Below are positions 26,559 to 34,099 of a DNA stretch of 64,000 bases, in pieces (position 1 is the first letter of the stretch; each line of letters begins with the position of its first letter). The DNA comes from JAFTYO01 sp045611785 (lineage in GTDB: Bacteria; Pseudomonadota; Alphaproteobacteria; RF32; CAG-239). The stretch spans positions 1 to 64,000 of the forward strand of contig JAZKXV010000006.1 of the NCBI GenBank assembly GCA_045611785.1, read 5' to 3'. A program made the position numbers and the translations under genes. Under the pieces are notes generated by a model. It saw nothing but the letters and a program-made list of their open reading frames with translations. It was not told where the DNA came from and made no database searches.

Positions 26559-26646
26559 ATTTGCCTCACAAAAAATCATTCAACTTATCGTATATAAAAC
26601 AAAAAAAGTTGTCAAGTATGAGAAATATTAAGTTGTATAAATATTG

Positions 26647-27894
26647 TTATCTAAAGAATTCGCTTAATTTTTTCATATCTTCAATAATTTGTTCTTCGCC
26701 GTCAACGTGATGATTTTGCATTAATATTTTTCCATTGCAAATAACGGTATCAATACAAGAGCTATCTGCTGAATATACCATGTTTGAAATTAAGTTATAT
26801 TCAGGGGCTAAGAAATGATTATTTAAATCAACCAAAATACAATCGGCAAGTTTTCCTTCTTTAATTTCTCCGGCATCAATGCCAAAAGCTTGTGCCCCGT
26901 TTACTGTTGCAATCTTGAATACGTCTGTGGCAGCTCCGGCAAGCGGTGATTGTGCCTGAATTTTTGCAGAAAGAGCACAAAGTTTCATTTCGCTAATCAT
27001 GCTTAGCTCATTATTTGAGGCCATTCCGTCGGTACCAAGAGTAACTCTGCATCCTTTATCAAGCAATTTTTGCAACATAAACATTCCGGAACATAATTTA
27101 AAATTTGAAGATGGGTTTGTACATAACCAAACACCTTTATCAGCCAAAATATCAATATCATTATCATCAAGCCATACGGAGTGTGCTAAAATGGTTTTAT
27201 CAGATAAAGCACCATGCTTATCAAAATAAGCAATAGGGGTCATAGAATGTTCATTTATGCAATCATCAACTTCTTTTTTGGTTTCGCAGGCATGAATATG
27301 GAGTCTTAAATTATGTTCATTGGCTAAATCAACATTAAATTTAATTAGCTCATCAGAAACGGTATATACAGCATGAATTGCCAACACTTTTTGTATTAAT
27401 TCAGGGTTAGGGTTATCCATATTTAAAAATGTATTGATTTTTTCTATTTCGACTTTGCGTTTATCTGCATTAAATAAGTCGCAAGCACCAAATGAAAGTC
27501 CGGCTCTGATACCCATGTCTGCCACTGCATTTAGCAAAGGTTGCATACCAAAATACATATCTGAAAAGAAAACAGTACCTGTTTTAATCATTTCTAAAAT
27601 TGAAAATTTTGTAGCAGTATAAATCATTTCATCGGTGAGTTTTGCTTCTCTTGGCCAAATGTCATTATTAAGCCAATCAAACAAATTTTTATCGTCACTT
27701 ATACCTCTGAAAATACTCATTGGTGCGTGAGAATGATTGTTATAAAAAGCAGGTAAAATAGCAAAATGAGAGCAATCAATAATTTTATCGGCATGTTCAT
27801 CTATGTTTTTAGCTATTTTTTTGAATTTGTTTTCGGAGATTAAGATATCAACGGTTGAGCTGTTATGTTTTACATTTTTTAATAGAATAGACAT
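26647..27894 (-). CDS. Amidohydrolase, SAH/MTA deaminase-like
   Basis: A 415-residue metal-dependent amidohydrolase of the ATZ/TRZ group. Metal ligands: His54 and His56 (NHSHAPM), a third His in HIHACET, a fourth in LAHSVW, and Asp in LGTDGMASNNE. The closest functional match by pattern is 5'-methylthioadenosine/S-adenosylhomocysteine deaminase (MtaD), which converts SAH/MTA to inosyl forms in methyl-cycle salvage. AAAGGAG lies upstream of the ATG. Monocistronic. Guanine or chlorinated-substrate specificity cannot be ruled out from sequence. Confidence 0.82.
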   Translation of the reverse strand: MSILLKNVKHNSSTVDILISENKFKKIAKNIDEHADKIIDCSHFAILPAFYNNHSHAPMSIFRGISDDKNLFDWLNNDIWPREAKLTDEMIYTATKFSILEMIKTGTVFFSDMYFGMQPLLNAVADMGIRAGLSFGACDLFNADKRKVEIEKINTFLNMDNPNPELIQKVLAIHAVYTVSDELIKFNVDLANEHNLRLHIHACETKKEVDDCINEHSMTPIAYFDKHGALSDKTILAHSVWLDDNDIDILADKGVWLCTNPSSNFKLCSGMFMLQKLLDKGCRVTLGTDGMASNNELSMISEMKLCALSAKIQAQSPLAGAATDVFKIATVNGAQAFGIDAGEIKEGKLADCILVDLNNHFLAPEYNLISNMVYSADSSCIDTVICNGKILMQNHHVDGEEQIIEDMKKLSEFFR

Positions 27895-27998
27895 TTTAAT
27901 TCTCCTTTATTCAGATATAGTATTTATAATATATTACACCTGATAAACTAACAAAATATTAAGGAAAGAGCTTTATTTTGAAGCTAAAGGAGATGGAT

Positions 27999-28637
27999 AT
28001 GATAACATTAGCAGCAGCCGAAAAATGTATTGAAGACCTAAAATCTTACGATTTAAAAAAGGGTAGGGATGAAAAAACTTGGTTTATGTACCACAATCAT
28101 GTTTATGGGGTTGCTCATGTCGCTCAAAAATTAGCTTCAAAGTTAAGTAACATCAACCCACAAAGAGCTTATGTTTTAGGCTTATTACACGATATTGGCC
28201 GAATACCTGAACAATATGAAAAAAGATTTCATGGTATATGGGGATATGAATATTTAAAAGATATTGATAAAGAAGCTGCAAGGATATCGTTAACTCATAT
28301 GTTTACTCTCAATAAAATAGATGAGTATGAAAATATAAAAACAGCATTTTTTGATAAAAAAGAAGATTATGATTTTATCAAAGAATTTTTACAAAATAAT
28401 CCTATAAACGAGATAGATAAACTGATTCAACTTTCCGATGCTTTAGCAAATGCATACGGTTTTGTTACTATCGAGGAGAGAAATGCCGAATATATAAAAA
28501 GGCATGGATGCTCGGTTCCGGAAAGTGTGTTAAAAGATATGTTTATTTTGAAAAAATATTTTGATGATGTGTTAGGAGAAGATGTTTATAACATATTAAA
28601 TGAAATTTCGACAGATTGGATGTTGTCGCCTAAATAA
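27999..28637 (+). CDS. HD-domain phosphohydrolase
   Basis: A 212-residue HD protein. ATG at 27999 sits six bases after AAGGAG; an ATG two codons earlier abuts the ribosome site and a TTG lies before it. The HD signature is HNHVYGVAHVA (first His) and LLHDIGR (His64-Asp65), with a later Asp in LSDALANAYG. It probably hydrolyses a phosphomonoester or nucleotide in the cytosol; the substrate is unknown. Alone, between divergent and convergent neighbours. Confidence 0.8.
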   Translation: MITLAAAEKCIEDLKSYDLKKGRDEKTWFMYHNHVYGVAHVAQKLASKLSNINPQRAYVLGLLHDIGRIPEQYEKRFHGIWGYEYLKDIDKEAARISLTHMFTLNKIDEYENIKTAFFDKKEDYDFIKEFLQNNPINEIDKLIQLSDALANAYGFVTIEERNAEYIKRHGCSVPESVLKDMFILKKYFDDVLGEDVYNILNEISTDWMLSPK

Positions 28638-28642
28638 TAAAA

Positions 28643-28664
28643 TAGCCACTTATAACTGTGGCTA
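28643..28664 (-). terminator. Probable terminator between convergent genes
   Basis: A 7-bp stem (28643-28649 with 28658-28664) with an 8-nt loop. On the minus strand it is followed by TTTTATTATTT. It overlaps the space after both the HD gene and the acyltransferase gene. Confidence 0.6.
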
Positions 28665-28672
28665 AATTATCA

Positions 28673-29197
28673 TTATGGAAGTGGATATCCAATAGTTTTA
28701 AGAGTTTTAAGAATATTTTCTTTATTGCGTTTTTTTATTGGTCTAATAGGACGTCCTGCATAAACTGTCCAAGGTTCAAACTTGTAGTTTGGTGGTACAA
28801 AGCTTAAAGCTCCGATACTAACACCTTCAGGAATGTCGTTATTTGGCATAATGACAGAGTTTGTTCCTACACCTGTATATTTTCCTAAAGTAACATTACC
28901 TTGAATTTCTTTAACTTCAGGAATTGAGTGTGTAACAAGCTCATTAACATAGTCATTGCTGCTGAGCCAAACTTTAACACCTGCTGCTAAACTTGAGCAT
29001 TCGCCCATTGTAAATTTAAATTTTCCATCACCACCGGCAATATATGTACCTGGTGCAATTTCGCAATCTGAACCGATAGAGCAGGCAGAAGAGATTCTGC
29101 AAAAATCTGCTATACGCACATTGTCACCAATTTCAACCAAATTAGGTTTTTTTATAATTACATATTCGCCAAGTGTAAAATTTTTTCCATGTTTCAT
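28673..29197 (-). CDS. Hexapeptide-repeat (left-handed beta-helix) acyltransferase
   Basis: A 174-residue LbetaH protein. Hexapeptide periodicity is clear (VEIGDNVRIADFCRI, CSIGSDCEIAPGTYIAGG, GNVTLGKYTGVGTNSVIMPN, VSIGALSFVPPN), ending in VYAGRPIRPIKKR as in CatB/WbbJ-type O- or N-acetyltransferases of surface sugars. AGGAGA precedes the ATG. No sugar-biosynthesis gene is adjacent, so the acceptor is unknown. Confidence 0.85.
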   Translation of the reverse strand: MKHGKNFTLGEYVIIKKPNLVEIGDNVRIADFCRISSACSIGSDCEIAPGTYIAGGDGKFKFTMGECSSLAAGVKVWLSSNDYVNELVTHSIPEVKEIQGNVTLGKYTGVGTNSVIMPNNDIPEGVSIGALSFVPPNYKFEPWTVYAGRPIRPIKKRNKENILKTLKTIGYPLP

Positions 29198-29277
29198 AAT
29201 CTATATCTCCTATCTGAAATTTATATTCAGCGGATATAATAAAAAATGCAACTAAAATAAAATTACATAATGTTACA

Positions 29278-29305
29278 TGAAAAAAAGCCCCTTAAACAGG
29301 GGCTT
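29278..29305 (-). terminator. Rho-independent terminator of focA
   Basis: A 7-bp G+C-rich stem (29285-29291 with 29299-29305), a 7-nt loop and a T-run on the minus strand, 14 bp after the focA stop codon. Confidence 0.88.
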
Positions 29306-29319
29306 ATAGGAATATTGTT

Positions 29320-30102
29320 TTATTTTTTATTATAAATATATCCAAATATTAATCCGATAAACACAGCCCCACCGACAATGTTACCAGCTGTTGCCGGAAT
29401 TAAATTATCAAAAATAAATTGACACCAAGTGATATTTGCGCCGTTATAAATTGCAGTCGGAACAAAGAACATATTTGCAATTGAGTGCTCATATCCAAGT
29501 GTTACAAACAACATAACCGGAACCCAAATTCCTAAAGATTTGCCTATAATATCTTTTCCGGCATATCCCATCCATGTACCTAAGCATACTAAAGCATTTG
29601 CGCCAATACCTTTTAAGAATACGGTGCCCCAAGAATATTTAAGTTTTGAAGCAGCTAAAGCATTTAAATAATCAGAAAACGGAGCAGCAGATATCAGTCC
29701 GGTTTTATGAGCCATAAAATAAGCAATTGCTTGAGCACCTACAAAGTTGAATATGTATGCTAACAACCAAACTTTTAGCAAATCTTTTATGGTTGTTTTG
29801 TGTTGCATTGTAGATAGTGTCATTCCTGCGCAATCGCTTGTAAACAAATCAGCACCAGCAACGGAAACCATAATTAAACCAACGGGAAATAATGCGCCTG
29901 CGGTAAATTTTACCAAACCTATGTTGTTTGCGGCTGTTTCAGGCATTCCACCGGCAACCACAAGAGTAAGGAGTCCGCCGAGGGCAATAAATGCACCACC
30001 CATAATGGCCATTAAAACAAATTTTAAAATAGGTGTTTTAGCTTTAGAAGTTGAAGCATCGGCAAAAATTGAAGCAATTTCGGCCGGAGTATGATATGAC
30101 AT
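29320..30102 (-). CDS. focA: Formate/nitrite channel, FocA type
   Basis: A 260-residue FNT-family channel with six membrane helices. Family landmarks: TPAEIA at the N-terminus, GADLFTSDCAGMT (first loop motif), and GYEHSIANMFFVP with the gating histidine. It would export formate made by PflB and possibly re-import it. In enterobacteria focA precedes pflB; here it lies about 6 kb away on the other strand with its own terminator. Nitrite transport (NirC) is an alternative within the family, but the pfl context favours formate. Confidence 0.9.
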   Translation of the reverse strand: MSYHTPAEIASIFADASTSKAKTPILKFVLMAIMGGAFIALGGLLTLVVAGGMPETAANNIGLVKFTAGALFPVGLIMVSVAGADLFTSDCAGMTLSTMQHKTTIKDLLKVWLLAYIFNFVGAQAIAYFMAHKTGLISAAPFSDYLNALAASKLKYSWGTVFLKGIGANALVCLGTWMGYAGKDIIGKSLGIWVPVMLFVTLGYEHSIANMFFVPTAIYNGANITWCQFIFDNLIPATAGNIVGGAVFIGLIFGYIYNKK

Positions 30103-30198
30103 TTTCAGTTCCTTTACAAAAAGTTCAATTAAATTTTCTGCACCATATTACTTTCTAAAATTAAAATCAAGACTTTTAGCATACAGATTTAAAATATT

Positions 30199-30231
30199 TA
30201 TCCCCTTACGTCGTTGTTACATAAGGGGATA
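30199..30231 (-). terminator. Probable terminator of the 30235 gene
   Basis: A 10-bp stem (30199-30208 with 30222-30231) with a 13-nt loop. On the minus strand it is followed by AATATTTT, a modest T-tract. Confidence 0.65.
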
Positions 30232-30234
30232 ATA

Positions 30235-31080
30235 TTAAGCGATGCTACGTAGTTTTTCCATAATATCATCAATGGGGCAGTGCGCCAATGTTGATATGTT
30301 AGATAATAATTTTTCTCGCCAAATTTGAAGGTTACCGAATTTTTTTTCAAATTCGTTATCCCATCCATAGTTAAGAAGTATCATCTCCTGCCAAAGATTT
30401 TGGTCATATGCCTGAATTTTCTTTTGAGCGGCAGGGCACGCAGTGTGTTGAGTAAAATAATACCACAAGAGAATGTTTGAATTTCTATCAATTTCTCTGT
30501 CGATTAAAGCAAGTTGTTCGGCTTCGGTTTTTAAGGTTCGATAGCGCAATTGTTTGATAATGGCAACTTCAGGAGCTTTTTTCAAAAACTCAATAGCAGC
30601 TTTACCAATCCAAGGGCCTTTGTAAGAATACATTTTTTCAATGCTATCTTCTTTTAGCCATTGCAATTGCTCTTCTTCGGTTGCGATTTTACTTGGAACC
30701 AGGCCGTAAGACATTCCGGCCATTTGCAATTTTCCATAGTTTTCTTCGCTCCCACGATGTGCAAACAACGAATTGTGAAGCCAGAGGCAAACACCTTGTT
30801 TTTGTATGATGCAATCTTCTTCGGTTGGTTTTTGCAACAAATTTCTTGAATACAAAATTTCAGCCGCCAAATCGCACCAAATGTTACCATATAACAGATT
30901 TTGCAATCTGATATATTCGTCTGAGCCGAGCGTTGCAAACGCTATTTGACCTTCTGTAGAACGGAAACCGTACCACAATATGTGTAATTTCTGCGCCAAC
31001 AGATCTTTGGATTGAAGAAGGTTGATTTCTTCCGCAGAAGTCTTCACGTACGGAACGTGAGAAAGTTTGAAGTGTTTCAT
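30235..31080 (-). CDS. Hypothetical cytosolic protein
   Basis: 281 residues, helical, rich in Trp, Gln and Leu, without signal peptide or membrane span. I do not recognise a family. There is no Shine-Dalgarno before the ATG (upstream is a T-rich tract), as for the orphan at 15347, and base use is slightly richer in G+C than its neighbours. Monocistronic with its own terminator. Confidence 0.65.
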   Translation of the reverse strand: MKHFKLSHVPYVKTSAEEINLLQSKDLLAQKLHILWYGFRSTEGQIAFATLGSDEYIRLQNLLYGNIWCDLAAEILYSRNLLQKPTEEDCIIQKQGVCLWLHNSLFAHRGSEENYGKLQMAGMSYGLVPSKIATEEEQLQWLKEDSIEKMYSYKGPWIGKAAIEFLKKAPEVAIIKQLRYRTLKTEAEQLALIDREIDRNSNILLWYYFTQHTACPAAQKKIQAYDQNLWQEMILLNYGWDNEFEKKFGNLQIWREKLLSNISTLAHCPIDDIMEKLRSIA

Positions 31081-31259
31081 AATTGTTGGAAAAAAAATTT
31101 GTAATTGTAACCAAGTTACAATAAAATATACAATTTGTCAATAATTGTTTAGGTGTCTGTGTTGCATAGATTGCTTATTTGGATTAATGGATAAGCTGAT
31201 AAAAATCGTTGAATTGTAGCTGTAAATAATCTAACCTTAATATGTTAAGGAGAAAAGAT

Positions 31260-31556
31260 ATGGAAAAGCAACAAGAGCAAGAAGTATATAAAGAAGCCAT
31301 TGAATTGTTTGGTATTACATCACAAAAAGTTATGGTAATAGAAGAAATGTCTGAGCTTATAAAAGAGTTATGTAAAGAGCTCAGAGACAGAGGCAATGTT
31401 GAAAATATTGCTGATGAGCTAGCTGATGTGGAAATAACTTTGGCTCAAATTAAACATATATACAATATTCATGATATGGTTGAAGAACATAAAGATTTTA
31501 AATTGCGTAGGTTATCATCAATAATGACAAAGATAAAATCAGAACAAGATAAATAA
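31260..31556 (+). CDS. MazG-like nucleotide pyrophosphohydrolase
   Basis: A 98-residue all-alpha NTP pyrophosphatase. ATG at 31260 with AAGGAGA upstream. The metal-binding pattern EEMSELIKEL...ENIADELADVEITLAQI gives the E-x2-E and E-x2-D pairs of the MazG/phage-type family. Such enzymes hydrolyse (d)NTPs or nucleotide alarmones to monophosphate and pyrophosphate. It is much shorter than two-domain MazG and close to phage-encoded single-domain forms. Confidence 0.85.
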   Translation: MEKQQEQEVYKEAIELFGITSQKVMVIEEMSELIKELCKELRDRGNVENIADELADVEITLAQIKHIYNIHDMVEEHKDFKLRRLSSIMTKIKSEQDK

Positions 31557-31567
31557 GTTTTTTACAT

Positions 31568-31601
31568 ATAATAAAACCCCCTGCATAAAGAGCAGGGGGT
31601 T
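31568..31601 (-). terminator. Rho-independent terminator of the trimeric autotransporter gene
   Basis: A 10-bp perfect stem (31575-31584 with 31592-31601), a 7-nt loop and a TTTTATTAT tract on the minus strand. It may also serve the convergent MazG-like gene. Confidence 0.85.
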
Positions 31602-31612
31602 GATGTTTATAA

Positions 31613-33484
31613 TTAGAACCCGAAAGTTACACCACCTTTAAGTGTTGTGGAATTGCTTCCGCCGTAAGCAGCACCTGCATTGAGTAAAACGTTGTCGTTA
31701 ACGTGGTGGAAAGCACCAAGAGCGAAACCTGTTTTACCACGGAAATAACCTGTACCAACAGAAACTTGAGTATCGCCGGCAGATCTTGCATTAGGTACTA
31801 AAGCAGATAATGCAGCCATACTAGCAAAACCCTCTCTCATTTCATGGTCAAGTTTATTGGTTTTACGTTCTAAATAGTTAACTTGACCTTCAACACGGCC
31901 GAGGTTGCTATCTAAAGAACTGATAGCAGATGATAAATCGCTGTTTGATGTTACATAATTTGTGCTTGTATAATTTCTATCGCCGATAGCAACATAGCTT
32001 GCAGCAATAGCTTCAGCATTATTAGCAATATTAGTAGCATTAGTAGCAATGTGAGCAGTGTTAGTATCGATATCAGCTCTGTTAGCTGCTATATTATCTG
32101 CATTAGTAGCAATGTTAGCAGTGTTAGTATCGATATCGGCTCTGTTAGCAGCTATATTGTCTGCATTAGTAGCAATGTTAGCAGTATTAGTATCGATATC
32201 AGCTCTGTTAGTAGCTATGTTGTCTGCATTAGCAGCTATATCAGCTTTGTTTTGAGCAATATCAGCAGTATTTGTAGCAATATCCTCAGCATTAGCTTCA
32301 ATATCTTTTGCATTGTTAGCAATGTTTGCAGTATTAGCAGCTATATCAGCTTTGTTTTGAGCGATATCAGCAGTATTAGTAGCAATATCCTCAGCGTTAG
32401 CTTCAATATCTTTTGCATTGTTAGCAATATTTGCAGTATTAGCAGCTATATCAGCTTTGTTTTGAGCGATATCAGCAGCATTTGTAGCAATATCCTCAGC
32501 GTTAGCTTCAATATCTTTTGCATTGTTAGCAATATTTGTAGCATTTACAGCTATATCAGTTGCATTTTTATTGATAGCAGTTGTATTATCATTAATGTCA
32601 CTAGCGTTTTGAGCTATAGCATTTTTATTCGCTTCAATATCGCTAGTATTTTGAGTAATGTTTGTAGTATTAGCAGCTATATCAGCTTTGTTTTGAGCGA
32701 TATCACTACCTTGTTGTGCAACATCGACAACTAAACCATTTAATGTGCTCTCGTGTGAAGCAACGGTTGTTTCTAAAGATGTAATATTGGCAGTATTTGT
32801 TGCTATATTAGCTGTATTTGCAGTAATTTGATCAAGCTTATTTTGTAAAGACGCACTTAATTTATCTGCAGTTACAGATTTATCAGCTAGCAATTCTGTA
32901 GTAATATCACCAGCTTGTAATGTATCTTGTTTTGTTGCAATAGCATCTTTGTTAGCATTAATATCAGCTCTGTTAGCAGCTATGTTGTCTGCATTAGCAG
33001 CGATATTAGTGGCGTTAGTATCAATATCAGCTCTGTTAGCAGCTATGTTGCCTGCATTAGTAGCGATATTAGCGGCGTTAGTATCAATATCAGCTCTGTT
33101 AGCAGTTATGTTGTCTGCATTTTCTTTAATGGCAGAATCTAAAGCAACATCAGCACCTGTTAATGTAGTAGCTTGATTTAAATAGTTAGTATTAACATAT
33201 TCATTGTTAACAGCATTTGGATCTGCAGAATCAATACCTAAAGTTTTATCTACCCATTGTTGTTTTTCGGCAAATATAGCTTGCGCTTCTTCAGCAGTAT
33301 ATACTGAAAAATCTATGTTTTCAGAGGTATTATTCACACCTGTGACAGTGCCATCAGTAGCTATTGTTAAGTCTTGGGCAATAGCATTTGTAGATATACA
33401 AATTACGCCTGCAACTGTTCCTAATAGAACTGATCTAAAAATCTTCAAATCGTATAAAGATTTTTTTGATGATTTAATATTCAT
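31613..33484 (-). CDS. YadA-like trimeric autotransporter adhesin with N@d coiled-coil stalk
   Basis: 623 residues. The signal peptide is extended (about 1-36, cleavage near NAIAQ). After a short N-terminal region, residues about 120-500 are an almost unbroken series of heptads of the type I-A-x-N-x-x-x or I-D-T-N-T-A-x, that is Ile at core position a and Asn at d, the N@d pattern of trimeric autotransporter stalks. A neck (DSNLGRVEGQVNYLERKTNKLDHEMREG) leads to a C-terminal YadA anchor of about 85 residues ending in GGVTFGF. Trimers insert in the outer membrane and project the stalk. There is no globular head, so it may work as a spacer or fibre. The long reading frames on the opposite strand are a by-product of the repeats. 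Confidence 0.92.
   Translation of the reverse strand: MNIKSSKKSLYDLKIFRSVLLGTVAGVICISTNAIAQDLTIATDGTVTGVNNTSENIDFSVYTAEEAQAIFAEKQQWVDKTLGIDSADPNAVNNEYVNTNYLNQATTLTGADVALDSAIKENADNITANRADIDTNAANIATNAGNIAANRADIDTNATNIAANADNIAANRADINANKDAIATKQDTLQAGDITTELLADKSVTADKLSASLQNKLDQITANTANIATNTANITSLETTVASHESTLNGLVVDVAQQGSDIAQNKADIAANTTNITQNTSDIEANKNAIAQNASDINDNTTAINKNATDIAVNATNIANNAKDIEANAEDIATNAADIAQNKADIAANTANIANNAKDIEANAEDIATNTADIAQNKADIAANTANIANNAKDIEANAEDIATNTADIAQNKADIAANADNIATNRADIDTNTANIATNADNIAANRADIDTNTANIATNADNIAANRADIDTNTAHIATNATNIANNAEAIAASYVAIGDRNYTSTNYVTSNSDLSSAISSLDSNLGRVEGQVNYLERKTNKLDHEMREGFASMAALSALVPNARSAGDTQVSVGTGYFRGKTGFALGAFHHVNDNVLLNAGAAYGGSNSTTLKGGVTFGF
32061..32249. repeat. 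63-bp tandem repeat, about 3 copies (21 residues = 3 heptads)
   Basis: The segment beginning TTAGTATCGATATC recurs at 32061, 32124 and 32187, exactly 63 bp apart and near-identical, within the adhesin stalk. Each unit encodes three heptads, so copy-number change keeps both the frame and the coiled-coil phase. Confidence 0.85.
32241..32555. repeat. 105-bp tandem repeat, about 3 copies (35 residues = 5 heptads)
   Basis: The segment beginning TCAGCTTTGTTTTGAGC recurs at 32241, 32346 and 32451, exactly 105 bp apart; a further partial copy is near 32682. Each unit encodes five heptads of the stalk. Confidence 0.85.
32952..33140. repeat. Second block of 63-bp tandem repeats, about 3 copies
   Basis: A related 63-bp unit (TTAGTATCAATATCAGC) recurs at 33015 and 33078, with a diverged copy starting near 32952, at the membrane-distal end of the stalk. 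Confidence 0.75.
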
Positions 33485-33546
33485 TAGTTACTCCTTATAA
33501 AATTATAGGCTAGGTATGTATATAGCTTTAGAGGGCCATATTTTAG

Positions 33547-33993
33547 TTAAAAACCCAAACCTGAGTTAGGGGTTTGAATTTTTACTTCAACCCGACGATT
33601 AAGCTCTTGACAAGCAGTCTTTGAACAAACCGGTTCCATTTCTCCCTTAAAAGAAGTGGTTATACGGTCCGGATTAATTCCTTTATTGACAAGATATTCT
33701 TTTACCACTTGCGCACGTTTTTTAGATAAAACTAAGTTTTTATCCGGATATCCGTACGCATCAGTATGCCCCACAACACTCATATGCTTTTCAGGCCAAC
33801 GTTTCATTTTTTCGTAGGCCCAATCCAGATTCGCTTTAGTGTCAGGAGTTAAATAAACAGAATTCAAATTAAAATAAACAACAGGTTGGCATCCTCTTAA
33901 TAGGTTGCCGCTACAAACTGGTTGTTTGGTAGGGGTTGCAACACAACCTCCCATAAAAAGCGCAAAAGCTAAAAGAAAAGTTTTAGACTTCAT
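33547..33993 (-). CDS. OmpA-family lipoprotein
   Basis: A 148-residue lipoprotein with lipobox MGGC (Cys17) followed directly by an OmpA-like peptidoglycan-binding domain (YFNLNSVYLTPDTKANLDWA, VVGHTDAYGYPDKNLVLSKKRAQVV, NRRVEVKI). AAAGGAG precedes the ATG. It lies between the two autotransporter genes on the same strand and may anchor or stabilise the outer membrane where these large adhesins are inserted. The last codons can fold into a small terminator (33550-33575) followed by TTTTT on the minus strand. Confidence 0.9.
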   Translation of the reverse strand: MKSKTFLLAFALFMGGCVATPTKQPVCSGNLLRGCQPVVYFNLNSVYLTPDTKANLDWAYEKMKRWPEKHMSVVGHTDAYGYPDKNLVLSKKRAQVVKEYLVNKGINPDRITTSFKGEMEPVCSKTACQELNRRVEVKIQTPNSGLGF

Positions 33994-34099
33994 AATAGTC
34001 TCCTTTATATAAAAATATTTTGTTCAATTTATCCACAAAAATTTTAAGAGTCAATATTTTTATTATCTGCCATATGCTTAGCATCTGTATCATCCTTTA

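Noticed and set aside
32051..32734. Long plus-strand open frames opposite the trimeric adhesin stalk
   Set aside because: They are Ser/Ile/Val-Cys repeats created by the antisense of the heptad codons, have no ribosome sites, and vanish outside the repeat.
32061..33140. Possible CRISPR array
   Set aside because: The 63- and 105-bp units are coding, contiguous and lack unique spacers; no cas genes are near.
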